Origin: Spartobacteria bacterium
GTDB taxonomy: Bacteria; Verrucomicrobiota; Verrucomicrobiia; Chthoniobacterales; UBA10450
Assembly (NCBI GenBank): GCA_003134785.1
Contig: PLCN01000021.1
Location: 379,784-443,783, forward strand
Reading direction: 5' to 3'
Length of the DNA: 64,000 nt
Numbering within the stretch: the first letter of the stretch is position 1; every line of letters starts with the position of its first letter. A model generated the notes under the pieces. That model was not told the origin of the DNA. It made no database searches and saw nothing but the letters and a program-made list of their open reading frames with translations. Position numbers and translations under genes: made by a program. Positions 36,901 to 46,162 of the stretch are shown here, one piece after another.

Positions 36901-37686
36901 ATGCAGATCAATCTGAAATTCTTTCAGAAATATCCAAACGCGGGTGATCAATTCTCACAAAAGCTCGCAGAACACTATTTTGGTCCTGACATCGCCGCTT
37001 GCGATCAGTCGGCCTTAACGCGTCCCAATCTGATTCTGCTCGGATCGATCCTGGAGTGGTCCGACGCCATGTCGCATATCTGCGGCGCCGGGTTTCTTTC
37101 ATCCGAATCGAAGCTTAGCGCGGCCCCCAGATCGATCCACTGCGTTAGAGGCCCGCTCACCGCTGGTTCCCTGAAAAAACAGGGAATAAATTGCCCCAAT
37201 GTTTTTGGAGATCCCGGCGCCCTGGCGCCGGTGATCTTTCCGCCAAATCAATCCCCCGATATAGAGATCGCCATTATGCCCCATTACGTGGATAAGACTT
37301 CTCCGTGGATTGAAGCTTGGAGAGAAATGCAATGGCCGATCATTGATGTCTTCTCCCCCTTGGACGAATTCTTTCAAGCCTTACAGCGATGCGAGGTGAT
37401 CCTCTCCTCGTCTCTGCATGGGATTATTTTCGCCCACGCTTATGGGAAACGGGCCCTCTGGATCGAACTCTCGGACAGGGTGATCGGCGATGGTTTTAAG
37501 TTCTTCGATTACTATTCCAGCATCGGCGTTCCTCCGGAAAAGGTAACCCGCTGGCGCATTACGGATGAGACGGATCCCGGGGAAATCGCCGGCCTTGCAA
37601 CCGCTGGAAATCAGACTCAACTTCTTGGTCCTCTGCAAATGGCGATCGCTAAAACGAAACGCGAACTCCAGGCAGCCTGCCAATGA
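36901..37686 (+). CDS. Polysaccharide pyruvyl transferase family protein
   Basis: This 261-residue protein has the family pattern YPNAGDQFSQKLAEHYFG near the N-terminus, LILLGSILEW and the conserved SSLHGIIFAHAYGKRALWIE motif near the C-terminus. Members add pyruvate ketals from PEP to sugar hydroxyls of capsules, LPS or S-layer glycans. It is shorter than typical members (about 300-400 residues) but the key central and C-terminal motifs are present. It overlaps the next glycosyltransferase (ATGA). Confidence 0.83.
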   Translation: MQINLKFFQKYPNAGDQFSQKLAEHYFGPDIAACDQSALTRPNLILLGSILEWSDAMSHICGAGFLSSESKLSAAPRSIHCVRGPLTAGSLKKQGINCPNVFGDPGALAPVIFPPNQSPDIEIAIMPHYVDKTSPWIEAWREMQWPIIDVFSPLDEFFQALQRCEVILSSSLHGIIFAHAYGKRALWIELSDRVIGDGFKFFDYYSSIGVPPEKVTRWRITDETDPGEIAGLATAGNQTQLLGPLQMAIAKTKRELQAACQ

Positions 37687-38510
37687 CAATGACGCCGACG
37701 CCCCTATCGATCTGTGCCATTATCTCAGCACGCAATGAAACTTTGTATCTGCAAAGATTACTGCCGCTCCTCGCGAAACAGCGAATTGACGTCGCGATTA
37801 TCGACAACGAATCGGATGCTGAGAGTCGCGGTCTGTATTCCATGCATTCCGGAAATCCCGTCGTCGCGGTAAAGAGCGTTCCCTATCAGGGATATCATTC
37901 GCTCACGGATCTGTTGGAGGCCGAGCGAGAACTTAGCGCGTCACTCACGCATGACTGGATTTTGCACCACGACGCGGATGAGATCATGGAGCATTCTGAG
38001 GCGGGCCCTACCCTGCGGGATGCGATCGAGGAAGCAGACGCGCAAGGATATAATGCGCTGAACTTCGATGAATTCGTCTTTCTTCCAGAACCCGGGCACG
38101 ACTATGCCGGGAGGGATTACTATGCCGAGTCGCTACGTTACTATTTTTTCGAGCCGTCAAAACACCGACTCAATCGGGCCTGGAAGCGTGCGGCAAATCT
38201 CAATAATTTCCAATCCGCCGGACACCGTTTGCAGGGCAAGGATGTGTCCATCTCGCCGATCAATCACATTTTGAGGCACTACATCACGCTCGGCCAGGAC
38301 CATGTGCGGCGGAAATATCTTGATCGCTCTTTCGATCCCCGGGATCTGAAACAGGGCTGGCACTCAAACCGACAGGGTTTTACCGACGACAATCTGAGGC
38401 TGCCCCGGGGGAACGAAACTTTGTTTCGACTGGAGCGGTCTGACTCAAAGGGATTTCGAAGGGACAGGCCGGTAACAAAGCATTTTTGGCAGTGGGAAAA
38501 CAATTCCTGA
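37683..38510 (+). CDS. Glycosyltransferase family 2-like protein
   Basis: This 275-residue protein has a GT-A-like N-terminus (LSICAIISARNETLYLQRLL, then VAIIDNESDAESRG) and a metal-site-like WILHHDADEIMEHSE. It has no membrane helix. It probably transfers a sugar to a lipid-linked glycan; donor and acceptor are unknown. Its 3' end overlaps the likely cysD start. Confidence 0.78.
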   Translation: MTMTPTPLSICAIISARNETLYLQRLLPLLAKQRIDVAIIDNESDAESRGLYSMHSGNPVVAVKSVPYQGYHSLTDLLEAERELSASLTHDWILHHDADEIMEHSEAGPTLRDAIEEADAQGYNALNFDEFVFLPEPGHDYAGRDYYAESLRYYFFEPSKHRLNRAWKRAANLNNFQSAGHRLQGKDVSISPINHILRHYITLGQDHVRRKYLDRSFDPRDLKQGWHSNRQGFTDDNLRLPRGNETLFRLERSDSKGFRRDRPVTKHFWQWENNS

Positions 38511-39337
38511 CAAGCGAAGCAAAAACGGCCACGGGGTCCCATCTAGACTCGCTGGAGAACCATAGCGTCTTCATTCTCCGCGAGGCGAATCAGGCCTTCA
38601 AGAGTATGGCCATGCCCTGGTCGATGGGGAAGGATTCCAACGTGCTCCTCTGGCTGGCGCTCAAGGCTTTCCTGGGCAAAATCCCATTTCCACTTCTGCA
38701 CATCGATACCACTTATGAGTTCCCGGAAATGCTCGAGTTCCGGGAATGGGCGGTGGCCCAGTATGGCCTCAACTTGCTCGTGAAGGTGAACCAGGAGGCG
38801 CGAGATCGCGGGATCGGGTATGAGACGCACGATCCGGTGACGGTGACGCACGAATTGAAGACGGTGGCGTTGAAACAGGCGATCGCCGAGCATGGCTGGG
38901 ATGCTTTGATCACAGGTATTCGGCGTGATGAAGATGCTACCCGGGCGAAGGAACGTTATTTCTCACCGCGCGATGCCGATTCCGAGTGGAACTACAAAGA
39001 CCAGCCGCCGCAATTCTGGGGGCAGTTCGCCATGGGGAAGGTGCCGGGCGAACACGTGCGGGTGCAGCCGTTGCTCGATTGGACCGAGATCGATATCTGG
39101 CGCTACCTGCAGCGGGAGAAGATCCCAATCCCCAAGCTCTACTTTGCGCGGGATGGGAAGCGCTTCCGCTCGTTAGGTTGTCATCCTATTACGCATCCTA
39201 TTCCCAGTAACGCAGCCAACATAGAAGAAATCATCGCCGAGCTGGAAGGCACGCATACCAGTGAGCGAGCCGGTCGCGCCCAGGATCATCACGAGCCTCA
39301 TGCGATGCAGAAGTTGCGGGCTAGAGGTTTCATGTGA
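38492..39337 (+). CDS. cysD: Sulfate adenylyltransferase subunit 2
   Basis: This 281-residue CysD has SLENHSVFILREANQAF, the ATP PP-loop in a MPWSMGKDSNVLLWLALKAF context (SMGKDS in place of SGGKDS), GIRRDEDATRAKERYFSP and the C-terminal LGCHPITHPIPS. With CysN it makes APS from sulfate. No ATG is available; a GTG at 38492 or TTG at 38486 is the start, overlapping the preceding gene. Location inside a glycan locus suggests supply of PAPS for sulfated sugars, since no cysteine-assimilation genes are near. Confidence 0.9.
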   Translation: MGKQFLTSEAKTATGSHLDSLENHSVFILREANQAFKSMAMPWSMGKDSNVLLWLALKAFLGKIPFPLLHIDTTYEFPEMLEFREWAVAQYGLNLLVKVNQEARDRGIGYETHDPVTVTHELKTVALKQAIAEHGWDALITGIRRDEDATRAKERYFSPRDADSEWNYKDQPPQFWGQFAMGKVPGEHVRVQPLLDWTEIDIWRYLQREKIPIPKLYFARDGKRFRSLGCHPITHPIPSNAANIEEIIAELEGTHTSERAGRAQDHHEPHAMQKLRARGFM

Positions 39338-39338
39338 A

Positions 39339-39401
39339 ACCGGAAAGCGGAGACCGGAAACTATTTGAAATCGGAGAGCGGAGACCCGGAAACCGGAAAC
39401 T
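39339..39401. repeat. CGGAAAC-rich repeat tract, left of the four-helix-bundle gene
   Basis: This short tract is built from units such as GGAGACCGGAAA and AAACCGGAAAC. An inverted version lies at 39808-39843 on the other side of the four-helix-bundle gene (shared inverted word GAGACCGGAAA). Confidence 0.6.
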
Positions 39402-39410
39402 GGATTATTT

Positions 39411-39770
39411 GTGAGCGATACGGTATTTCAAAAACGGACGTTCAATTTTGGTATCCGATGTGTGCGTTTGGTGGAAGCGCTTCCGAAATCGATGCCAGCA
39501 CAGACGATTGGCAACCAACTGCTCCGAGCGGCGACGAGCGTTGGAGCAAATTATCGCGCAGCAGTTCGTGGCCGATCGCGCGCCGATTTCCTTTCGAGAA
39601 TGGGCATTGTGGAGGAAGAATGCGATGAAGCGCTCCATTGGATCGACGTGTTGATCGAACTCGGCTTCGTTTCGCGAAAGCGGGCTGAACCATTGCGAAA
39701 AGAGGCGAACGAAATCATTGCGATTACCGTCTCTTCGATCAAGACGGCGCGAAAGAACTCGAAGAATTAA
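39411..39770 (+). CDS. Four-helix-bundle protein (23S rRNA IVP/Avd-like)
   Basis: This 119-residue protein starts at GTG, two codons before the typical opening. The four-helix-bundle family marks are [49 protein letters not shown] and a C-terminal I[13 protein letters not shown]. Relatives are encoded in intervening sequences of 23S rRNA genes or stand alone beside repeats; their job is unclear. It splits the cysD-cysNC pair and sits between inverted repeats, as if inserted. Confidence 0.88.
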   Translation: MSDTVFQKRTFNFGIRCVRLVEALPKSMPAQTIGNQLLRAATSVGANYRAAVRGRSRADFLSRMGIVEEECDEALHWIDVLIELGFVSRKRAEPLRKEANEIIAITVSSIKTARKNSKN

Positions 39771-39772
39771 TC

Positions 39773-41701
39773 ATGTCAGCGTCAAACCTCCGCGGCACAT
39801 CTTCTTCCTCTCCGGTTTCCGGTTTCCGATTTCCGGTCTCAGACGCTTCGCGACTGAAGATTGTATTCGTGGGTCATGTCGATCACGGCAAGTCCACTCT
39901 TATTGGGCGTATTCTAGTCGAGACCAATTCGCTGCCTGAGGGCAAAGTCGAAGCCATTCAGAAGACGTGCCTGGCGGAAAGGAGACCGTTCGAGTACGCC
40001 TTTGTCCTTGATGCTCTTTCTGAGGAACAGGAGCAGAACATCACCATCGACACGACGCAGATTCAGTTTCGGAGCGCGCGCCGCGACTACGTCATCATCG
40101 ACGCACCCGGCCACCAGGAATTTCTTAAGAACATGATCACCGGGGCGGCGAATGCCGATGCGGCGGTGGTGGTGATCGCAGCGGATGAAGGAGTGCGCGA
40201 GCAAAGCCGTCGCCATGGGCAGCTACTGAACTTGCTCGGGATTCGGCAGGTGATCGTGGCCGTGAACAAAATGGACCTGGCTGGTTTCCAGGAGGAAAGA
40301 TTTCGCGAGATCGAAAAGGAGTATGCGGCTTTCCTTCTAGGTCTCCGAATAACAGCGCGTGCCTTTATTCCGATCTCAGCTAACACCGGGGAGAATGTAA
40401 CCAGGGATAGTAATGGAGCGACGCCGTGGTTCAGAGAAGATAACTTGCTAAAGGCGTTGGATAGATTGGATGGGCCGGGTTCCGCTGCCGATCTGCCGTT
40501 GCGCTTTCCGATCCAGGATGTCTATCGGGTGGAGAACCGGCGCGTGTTCGCGGGAAGGATCGAGTCGGGAACACTAAAGATCGGTGATCAACTTGTCTTC
40601 TCGCCTCATAACAAAACCGCGCGGGTAGCCACCATCGAGCGGTGGGGGACAGCGCCAACAGAGCTGGCGCGCGCCGGGGAATCGATCGGGATCACCTTGA
40701 GCGATCACATCTTTATCGAGCGCGGACATGTAGCCTCACACGAAACCGACGCGCCGGTGGAATCGAACAGAGTGCACGCTAGAGTTTTCTGGATCGGACG
40801 GGAGCCGCTTCGAGCGGGCGCACGGTATCGGCTCAAGCTGGTCACGCAGGAGGTCGAGTGCCAGGTCGTATCGGTAACCAACGTGATCGACGCGGCCACC
40901 CTCGACGCGCCAACCGCCGAAAATACCGAGCTCAAAACGAATGAGGTGGCCGACGTTACCTTCCAGACGCGGGCGCCGCTGGTCTTCGATAATCACGATC
41001 GCGTCCCCAACCTGGGGCGGCTGGTCCTGGTGGATGGACGGAACCTGGTCGGGGGCGGAATTGTTTCCGGCGCGGTTTATATGAGCCGCAAGCAGATCAA
41101 GAGCGAGAATATTTTCTGGACTGAAAGCGAAATCACCGCGGCGCGGCGGACCGCGCGCAACGGCCACCGCGGCGCCGTGGTCTGGCTGACCGGCCTGTCG
41201 GGTGCCGGCAAGTCGACCATCGCGCGCGCGCTCGAGAATGAACTTTTCCAGCGGGCCATGAATACATACGTCCTGGATGGCGATAATCTTCGCCATGGCT
41301 TGAACTCGAATCTTGGATTCGCGCCGGAAGATCGAGCGGAAAACATCCGGCGTGTGAGTGAGGTCGCCAAATTAATGGCGGACGCGGGAACGGTCGTGAT
41401 TACCTCCTTCATTTCGCCTTATCGGATCGATCGGAGGCTGGCGCGCGAGATCGCGTTGCAAGCCGGCGCCGAGTTCGTGGAAATTTTCGTCAACGCTCCT
41501 TTGGCCGTCTGCGAAGAGCGAGATCCAAAGGGGCTCTACCAGAAGGCACGCGCCGGCCAGCTCAAGGGTTTTACGGGGATCGACGCCCCCTACGAGCCGC
41601 CGGAGGATCCTGACATCGTCGTGCAGACAGACGAGCTAACCGCGGCAGAATCGGTGGACCGGATTCTCAGTCACCTTCTACCGCGACTTAGATTGAAGTA
41701 A
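39773..41701 (+). CDS. cysNC: Bifunctional sulfate adenylyltransferase subunit 1/adenylylsulfate kinase
   Basis: This 642-residue fusion has a CysN GTPase half (G1 [11 protein letters not shown]3 DAPGHQEF, G4 NKMD) and a C-terminal APS kinase (P-loop [11 protein letters not shown] at about residues 480-490, then [15 protein letters not shown]). It would produce PAPS with CysD. The first ~25 residues ([14 protein letters not shown]) are encoded by the inverted repeat tract and are not part of the family; a start nearer [12 protein letters not shown] is not available as ATG, so the repeat seems to have been captured as coding sequence. Confidence 0.92.
   Translation: MSASNLRGTSSSSPVSGFRFPVSDASRLKIVFVGHVDHGKSTLIGRILVETNSLPEGKVEAIQKTCLAERRPFEYAFVLDALSEEQEQNITIDTTQIQFRSARRDYVIIDAPGHQEFLKNMITGAANADAAVVVIAADEGVREQSRRHGQLLNLLGIRQVIVAVNKMDLAGFQEERFREIEKEYAAFLLGLRITARAFIPISANTGENVTRDSNGATPWFREDNLLKALDRLDGPGSAADLPLRFPIQDVYRVENRRVFAGRIESGTLKIGDQLVFSPHNKTARVATIERWGTAPTELARAGESIGITLSDHIFIERGHVASHETDAPVESNRVHARVFWIGREPLRAGARYRLKLVTQEVECQVVSVTNVIDAATLDAPTAENTELKTNEVADVTFQTRAPLVFDNHDRVPNLGRLVLVDGRNLVGGGIVSGAVYMSRKQIKSENIFWTESEITAARRTARNGHRGAVVWLTGLSGAGKSTIARALENELFQRAMNTYVLDGDNLRHGLNSNLGFAPEDRAENIRRVSEVAKLMADAGTVVITSFISPYRIDRRLAREIALQAGAEFVEIFVNAPLAVCEERDPKGLYQKARAGQLKGFTGIDAPYEPPEDPDIVVQTDELTAAESVDRILSHLLPRLRLK
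39808..39843. repeat. CCGGTTTCC repeat tract within the cysNC 5' end
   Basis: This is the inverted counterpart of 39339-39401. It is read in frame as part of the CysN N-terminus. Confidence 0.6.
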
Positions 41702-41804
41702 TCGTTTGAGGAGGACCCAATGAATCTGATAAAGCTACTAGGTGCCACGACAGTTTCGTCTAACTGCATCCTCTTATCTACGGCCTTGTCCGAGCTTTGC
41801 TGTC

Positions 41805-42117
41805 TATGAAAGCGAGTTCAAAGGAGCTAGCGTTCTGATTACAGGAGGGCTGGGTTTCATCGGCTCCAACCGGGCGCGGCGACTCGCAGGCTTGGGAGCG
41901 GACCTACCCCCGTTGACAGTCTCATCCCCGATTACGACGGTAATCTGTTCACGCAAAAAGAGAAGGGGACGAGAAGTCCGACCCACCATCTCGCCAAACC
42001 GCCTGGTGAAGGGAATCAGTTTATGAACTGGACGGATTTCTTGAACGGCGGCACTCGTCTGTCCGGCGGCCAGATGGCGCACGAGATTCGCACACGGGTG
42101 ATTCCCGCGTGGCCAGT
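41805..42117 (+). pseudogene. Truncated NAD-dependent sugar epimerase fragment
   Basis: The stretch encodes FKGASVLITGGLGFIGSN then ARRLAGLGAD, the Rossmann start of an extended SDR epimerase; in another frame the text continues VDSLIPDYDGNLF, so there is a frameshift. After that similarity is lost and no catalytic YxxxK remains. A non-family tail (NWTDFLNGGTRLSGGQMAHE) lies before the aminotransferase. It is a decayed sugar-nucleotide gene between cysNC and the amino-sugar module. Confidence 0.68.
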
Positions 42118-43233
42118 ATGATTCTCCAGAACGATTTCAAACGGCAATGGGCCGAGATTGGTCCTGCTGCGATCGATGCGGTCGAGCGCGTCGGTGCAAG
42201 TGCATGGTACATCCTGGGCAAGGAAGTTGACGCGTTCGAAGGCAAGCTCGCAAGGTTCTGGGGTGTCTCGCATGCAGTCGGTGTCGCAAACGGAATGGAC
42301 GCGATCGAGATCGCCTTGCGCGCGCTCGATTTGCAACCGGGGCAGAAAGTTCTCACGACGCCGTTCTCCGCGTTCGCAACGACGCTGGCGATCTTTCGCG
42401 CCGGCGGCGTGCCGGTGTTCGTCGATGTCGATGATAACGGTAACCTCGATCTCGACCAATGCAGGGAGGTCTTGTCGCGGGAGCGGCCCATCCGTTTCTT
42501 CGTTCCGGTGCATCTGTATGGCAATCCGCTCGATCTGGAGAAGCTGGCCGGCCTGAGACGGGATTTTGATCTGGTAATCGTCGAAGACTGCGCCCAGGCG
42601 ATTGGCGCGAAACACGGCGGGCGGAATGTTGGGACGGTGGGCCAGGCCGCCGCGACTAGCTTCTATCCCACAAAAAATCTTGGCGCGCTCGGCGACGGCG
42701 GCGCATTGCTAACAAACGATCCACGCACAGCGAGCCGGGCCAGAGCGCTGCGCAACTACGGGCAATCGGAGCTGTATTTGCACGATGAACTCGGTCTAAA
42801 CAGTCGCCTCGATGAGCTTCACGCGGCAGTCCTTTCAGACGCATTACTGCCGAATCTACAACGCTGGACCGAGGCGCGCCGCCAAACTGCCGCGCGATAT
42901 CTGCGCGAAATTCGTCACCATCGGACGATTAAACCTTCGCCGTCGGCAGAACCGGTATGGCATCTATTCCCGATCTTCGTTGAAGCGGCGGAGCGAGACA
43001 CCGTTCGCGAACGTCTGCGAGAGCGCGGTGTTGCCACCGGGGTTCACTATCCGCGTGTCATTCCCGAGCAAGCTGCGATGCAGTTATCGCCCGGCTACCA
43101 GGTTGCCCTCGAACCCACAAACGCTCGCCGGCTCGCAGCATCGGAGCTTTCGCTGCCGGTTCACTCATTTCTTCGAGAGGGCGAGGTCCAAGTGGTTATT
43201 ACCTGTTGTAGCGAGCTGGCGCGCCGACCGTAG
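42118..43233 (+). CDS. DegT/DnrJ-family sugar-nucleotide 3-aminotransferase (FdtB/QdtB-like)
   Basis: This 371-residue PLP enzyme starts MILQNDFKRQWAEIG, the usual start for the class making 3-amino sugars. The PLP lysine is in SFYPTKNLGALGDGGA, preceded by VIVEDCAQAIGAKHGG. Together with the neighbouring 3,4-ketoisomerase and acyltransferase it should make a dTDP-3-amino-3,6-dideoxyhexose (Fuc3N or Qui3N type). No rmlA or rmlB is in the window, so the keto-sugar must be supplied elsewhere. A GTG three codons upstream is an alternative start. Confidence 0.88.
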   Translation: MILQNDFKRQWAEIGPAAIDAVERVGASAWYILGKEVDAFEGKLARFWGVSHAVGVANGMDAIEIALRALDLQPGQKVLTTPFSAFATTLAIFRAGGVPVFVDVDDNGNLDLDQCREVLSRERPIRFFVPVHLYGNPLDLEKLAGLRRDFDLVIVEDCAQAIGAKHGGRNVGTVGQAAATSFYPTKNLGALGDGGALLTNDPRTASRARALRNYGQSELYLHDELGLNSRLDELHAAVLSDALLPNLQRWTEARRQTAARYLREIRHHRTIKPSPSAEPVWHLFPIFVEAAERDTVRERLRERGVATGVHYPRVIPEQAAMQLSPGYQVALEPTNARRLAASELSLPVHSFLREGEVQVVITCCSELARRP

Positions 43234-43312
43234 GATCACGACTGGCGTCGCGGGACGCGCCCAATCCTCCAGCTCTCCGCGCCGCAGCCGAGCGAACCAG
43301 GCGTCGTCGACT

Positions 43313-43750
43313 TCAGGTGCTGGCGCCTTGGAAAGCAGTAGCTGCCTCCCTTAAGAAGGTGCGGTAATCCCGGATGTACTCGGTAGGATCATAGTATTCA
43401 GACGCAAGCACCAGCAGCCTGGAATCGGCAGAGTGCTTATACTCCGTGGCCCAAACCATTGGAGGGACGTGGATCCCAAATGTAGGCCGATCCAAGAGAA
43501 ACTCCTCCCGGTTTACCCCGTCATCGACTATGACGGCGCAAGAACCGTAGACGCAGAGGAGGAATTGGTGGCAAGTGCGATGGGCGTGCTCGCCGCGGAC
43601 ATCGAAACTCGGTACGTCTAGTGTCATGAAAAAACGCTTCGGAGTAAACGGGAGAGTCCGTTCGAATTCGCCCACCGTGAGGTTGCCGCGCGGATCACGG
43701 AACAACGGCATTTCATACGTGGCGACGCCTCTTACTACTGACTTCTTCAC
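43313..43750 (-). CDS. dTDP-4-keto-6-deoxyhexose 3,4-ketoisomerase (FdtA/QdtA, WxcM C-terminal family)
   Basis: This 145-residue cupin has DPRGNLTVGEFERTLPF, then RFFMTLDVPSFDVRGEHAHR (the conserved R-G-x-H-A-H), and FGIHVPPMVWATEYKHS, all marks of FdtA/QdtA. It moves the keto group from C4 to C3 to give the substrate of the aminotransferase. It overlaps the acyltransferase-like gene by four bases and converges with the aminotransferase. Whether the product is the galacto or gluco epimer cannot be read. Confidence 0.9.
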   Translation of the reverse strand: MKKSVVRGVATYEMPLFRDPRGNLTVGEFERTLPFTPKRFFMTLDVPSFDVRGEHAHRTCHQFLLCVYGSCAVIVDDGVNREEFLLDRPTFGIHVPPMVWATEYKHSADSRLLVLASEYYDPTEYIRDYRTFLREAATAFQGAST

Positions 43751-44067
43751 GCGAGGATGTGGGAGGGGGGAGTCTTCAGATTATTGCCTTCGTTATCCCA
43801 CCGAAAAGTCTGCGGCAGCGCACTGGTAGCATGGGCTTCAATTGAGACTCTTTCTTCCGTAAGCGTGCCGGCGGAGATCTGGGCCGCCGTTTGAATAACG
43901 ACCCGATCACCGATCACCCCATCTCTCTCGATGCACACGTGCGGACCTGTCACGCGGTTGCTGCCTAGCTTTACGGTCTTAGCAATAAATTCGAACGCTC
44001 CCACTCGGGTCGCAGGTCCAATTTCACTGCTCTCCCACACGGCCGATGGATGAATTAACTGGCTCAC
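43747..44067 (-). CDS. Shortened left-handed beta-helix acyltransferase (FdtC/QdtC-like)
   Basis: This 106-residue protein has hexapeptide-repeat turns: IHPSAVWESSEIGPATRVGA, KLGSNRVTGPHVCIERDGVI and DRVVIQTAAQISAG. It resembles the N-terminal part of WxcM or FdtC transacetylases, which usually run about 150-200 residues. The usual central coils and the catalytic-His region are missing, and the last 30 residues are not hexapeptide-like. It may be inactive, or truncated by an old deletion. Position beside FdtA and FdtB supports its origin as the 3-amino-sugar N-acetyltransferase. Confidence 0.7.
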   Translation of the reverse strand: MSQLIHPSAVWESSEIGPATRVGAFEFIAKTVKLGSNRVTGPHVCIERDGVIGDRVVIQTAAQISAGTLTEERVSIEAHATSALPQTFRWDNEGNNLKTPPSHILA

Positions 44068-45038
44068 GATTCAATTTCCCTGGAAGCAAAGTCGACCGGC
44101 GACCTCACCACGGCCCGAACTAAAGACTGAGGCTTGCCAGACACAGTCATGTAAGCACGCCCGACGTATTCGCCAATGATCCCAAGAATAAGAAGCTGAC
44201 TGCCCGAAAACAGACTCACAGCCGACATCAGTGAGCTCCAGCCCACCTGCGGAACGCTGAAAAACAAAGCCTGAGCAACCGCGACGCCAAGCATCATGAT
44301 CCCGATGAGACAAAGAAACGCGCCGAGGAGACTCGCCACCCGCAGCGGCATGATGCTAAAATTGAAAAACATATTCAGCCATAAGCGAACCAGTCTGCGC
44401 AGATTATAAGCACTCTGCCCATCCAGCCGCGGCTCATGTCTAACGAGCAGGCGTTCGATACGGTCGGTCGAGCCAAGAATGAGCCCATCTATATACGGGT
44501 AGGGTCCTCGGTATTGAATAACGCGGTCGATGAGTTCACGGTTATGAGCCCGAAAGCTGCACAAATATAAGTCCTTTGGTTTTCCCAGAAGGAAGTTAGC
44601 GGCTGCGTTCGTCAATCGGCTGCCAACATTACGAAACAAGTGATGTTTTTTTTCTTCGTAGTAAGCATAGACCACGTCCGCTCCGGTTCCACGGATGTGA
44701 TCGAGCAGTCTAAGGGCCTCCTCCACCGGATTCTGCAAGTCATCGTCCAGGCTAATAACAAACTTCCCGCGCGCGTGGCGGAAACCTTCCAGCACGGCAG
44801 CGTGTTCCCCAAAGTTTCGTGCCAAATCAATGAGAGTCACCGGAATAGGCATGGTCGAAAGAAGGGCGTAAGCGCGTTCATAGGTGTCGTCGCGGCTACC
44901 GTCGTTGACCAGGATAAGTTCGTAACCTCCGGGAATGGGCAAATCCCGGAACGCATCGAACAGTTGTTCGATATTTTTGCCCGTGTTGTAAAGCGGCACC
45001 ACGAAGCTGGAAAGTAAATCGAATTGGCGCTGCACCAT
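44064..45038 (-). CDS. Membrane glycosyltransferase family 2 (GtrB/DPM-like)
   Basis: This 324-residue protein has a GT2 domain (SFVVPLYNTGKNIEQLFDAF, VNDGSRDDTYERA, DDDLQNP as the DxD-type site) and two C-terminal membrane helices (LLGAFLCLIGIMMLGVAVAQ and SGSQLLILGIIGEYVGRAY), the layout of polyprenyl-phosphate sugar transferases. It would load a sugar on undecaprenyl phosphate for later transfer. It overlaps the shortened acyltransferase by four bases. Confidence 0.88.
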   Translation of the reverse strand: MVQRQFDLLSSFVVPLYNTGKNIEQLFDAFRDLPIPGGYELILVNDGSRDDTYERAYALLSTMPIPVTLIDLARNFGEHAAVLEGFRHARGKFVISLDDDLQNPVEEALRLLDHIRGTGADVVYAYYEEKKHHLFRNVGSRLTNAAANFLLGKPKDLYLCSFRAHNRELIDRVIQYRGPYPYIDGLILGSTDRIERLLVRHEPRLDGQSAYNLRRLVRLWLNMFFNFSIMPLRVASLLGAFLCLIGIMMLGVAVAQALFFSVPQVGWSSLMSAVSLFSGSQLLILGIIGEYVGRAYMTVSGKPQSLVRAVVRSPVDFASREIES

Positions 45039-45044
45039 GACGCA

Positions 45045-45797
45045 CTAGAACTTTCTCGCCACAGTGTAAACAGACGTGCCGAAAGGCGGGTGGAGTTTGC
45101 GGCAGGCTGCAAAATCTAATCTTCCGAGAGTAGTAAGCAGGGCATTGATCCCGGGAGGAACTTGGGAGAGATCGCCTTTTGTGCTAATTTCCTCCCGCGG
45201 CCTCCCTAACCGCGTCAGCAGTCGCCAGACGAGGACCGGCACGAAGAGCCATGCGTTCCAATAGAAAATTGTTTCTGCCTTAAGGCCGACTGCTTCAAGT
45301 AGTTTTCGCACCCGCTTAATCGTATATCGCCGAGTTGAGTGGACCGCAACATCATGCCTTCCTCTCAGCACGTCGAATGCTGGAAGATTGAGAATGACGT
45401 ATCCGCCTGGCTTCATGACCCGAGCCATCTCAGAGACTGAGCGCTCCTCAGCCACGTCCTTGTGATACAGGACATCCAGACTAAGGACCAGGTCAAAGGT
45501 TGCATCGGGAAAAGGCATTCGATCGACAGAGCCGTTAATCACGTCAGCGAACCCACGTTCACGGCAACATTCGACGGCAATAGTAGAAACATCCAGACCC
45601 GTCATTTCGGCGTCCGGACAAGTCTCACGCAGCGCATTCAACATACCGCCTGTGCCGCAACCGGCGTCCAGGAGCCGGCACGGCTTGCCCGCCCCGAAGC
45701 GACAGGACAGATCGCTCGCCACCTCCGTTCGCAACACCTGATACCACCAATAGGTGCCTTCCAATCGGCGCATCGTGTCGTATTCATGCGGCAGCAC
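45045..45797 (-). CDS. Class I SAM methyltransferase
   Basis: This 250-residue methyltransferase has LLDAGCGTGGMLNAL for SAM, LDVLYHKDVAEE and MKPGGYVILNLPAFDVL. The start MLPHEYDTMRRLEGTYWWYQ is typical of glycan-locus Methyltransf_11 proteins. It has a hydrophobic stretch near residue 195 (NAWLFVPVLVWRLL), suggesting membrane association. It lies six bases after the glycosyltransferase in transcription order upstream; the target is unknown. Confidence 0.8.
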   Translation of the reverse strand: MLPHEYDTMRRLEGTYWWYQVLRTEVASDLSCRFGAGKPCRLLDAGCGTGGMLNALRETCPDAEMTGLDVSTIAVECCRERGFADVINGSVDRMPFPDATFDLVLSLDVLYHKDVAEERSVSEMARVMKPGGYVILNLPAFDVLRGRHDVAVHSTRRYTIKRVRKLLEAVGLKAETIFYWNAWLFVPVLVWRLLTRLGRPREEISTKGDLSQVPPGINALLTTLGRLDFAACRKLHPPFGTSVYTVARKF

Positions 45798-46162
45798 TGT
45801 TTCGCGTATTTAGTGACTTTGCTTGCTTAACCTATAGCTCGCCGGCTCCAGGGCAATAAACTGCCATGTCCGTGACGACATGACAAGCTGCCTGCTCGCG
45901 AATCCACCGCGATCCCAGTTCATGACACACTTTGGTTGCGTGATGGGACATTTGGCCCCAGCTTGAAAGTCCAGGCCGTTTTTGCGCTGGTGGCGAACGC
46001 ACAAACAACATGGCCAAGCAGTTTTTAGTTTTCAAACATCGCTCCACCTTGAAGAACTTCCTGATCGCTGAAAAATGGGAGAGGTGAGCATTCGCGTCGG
46101 TTTCAGCAACGGTGTTTCAACTGAAGACTTCAATCGTCGGACATAATGAAGGAGTTAAGGTC
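45798..46162. other. Divergent intergenic region, no gene seen
   Basis: This gap lies between a leftward methyltransferase and the rightward oxidoreductase and must carry two promoters. Short minus-strand frames here lack family features. GGAG precedes the next gene's ATG by about 10 bases. Confidence 0.4.

Noticed and set aside
39411-39770. Toxin-antitoxin component
   Set aside because: The sequence fits the four-helix-bundle IVP family better and no partner gene is present.
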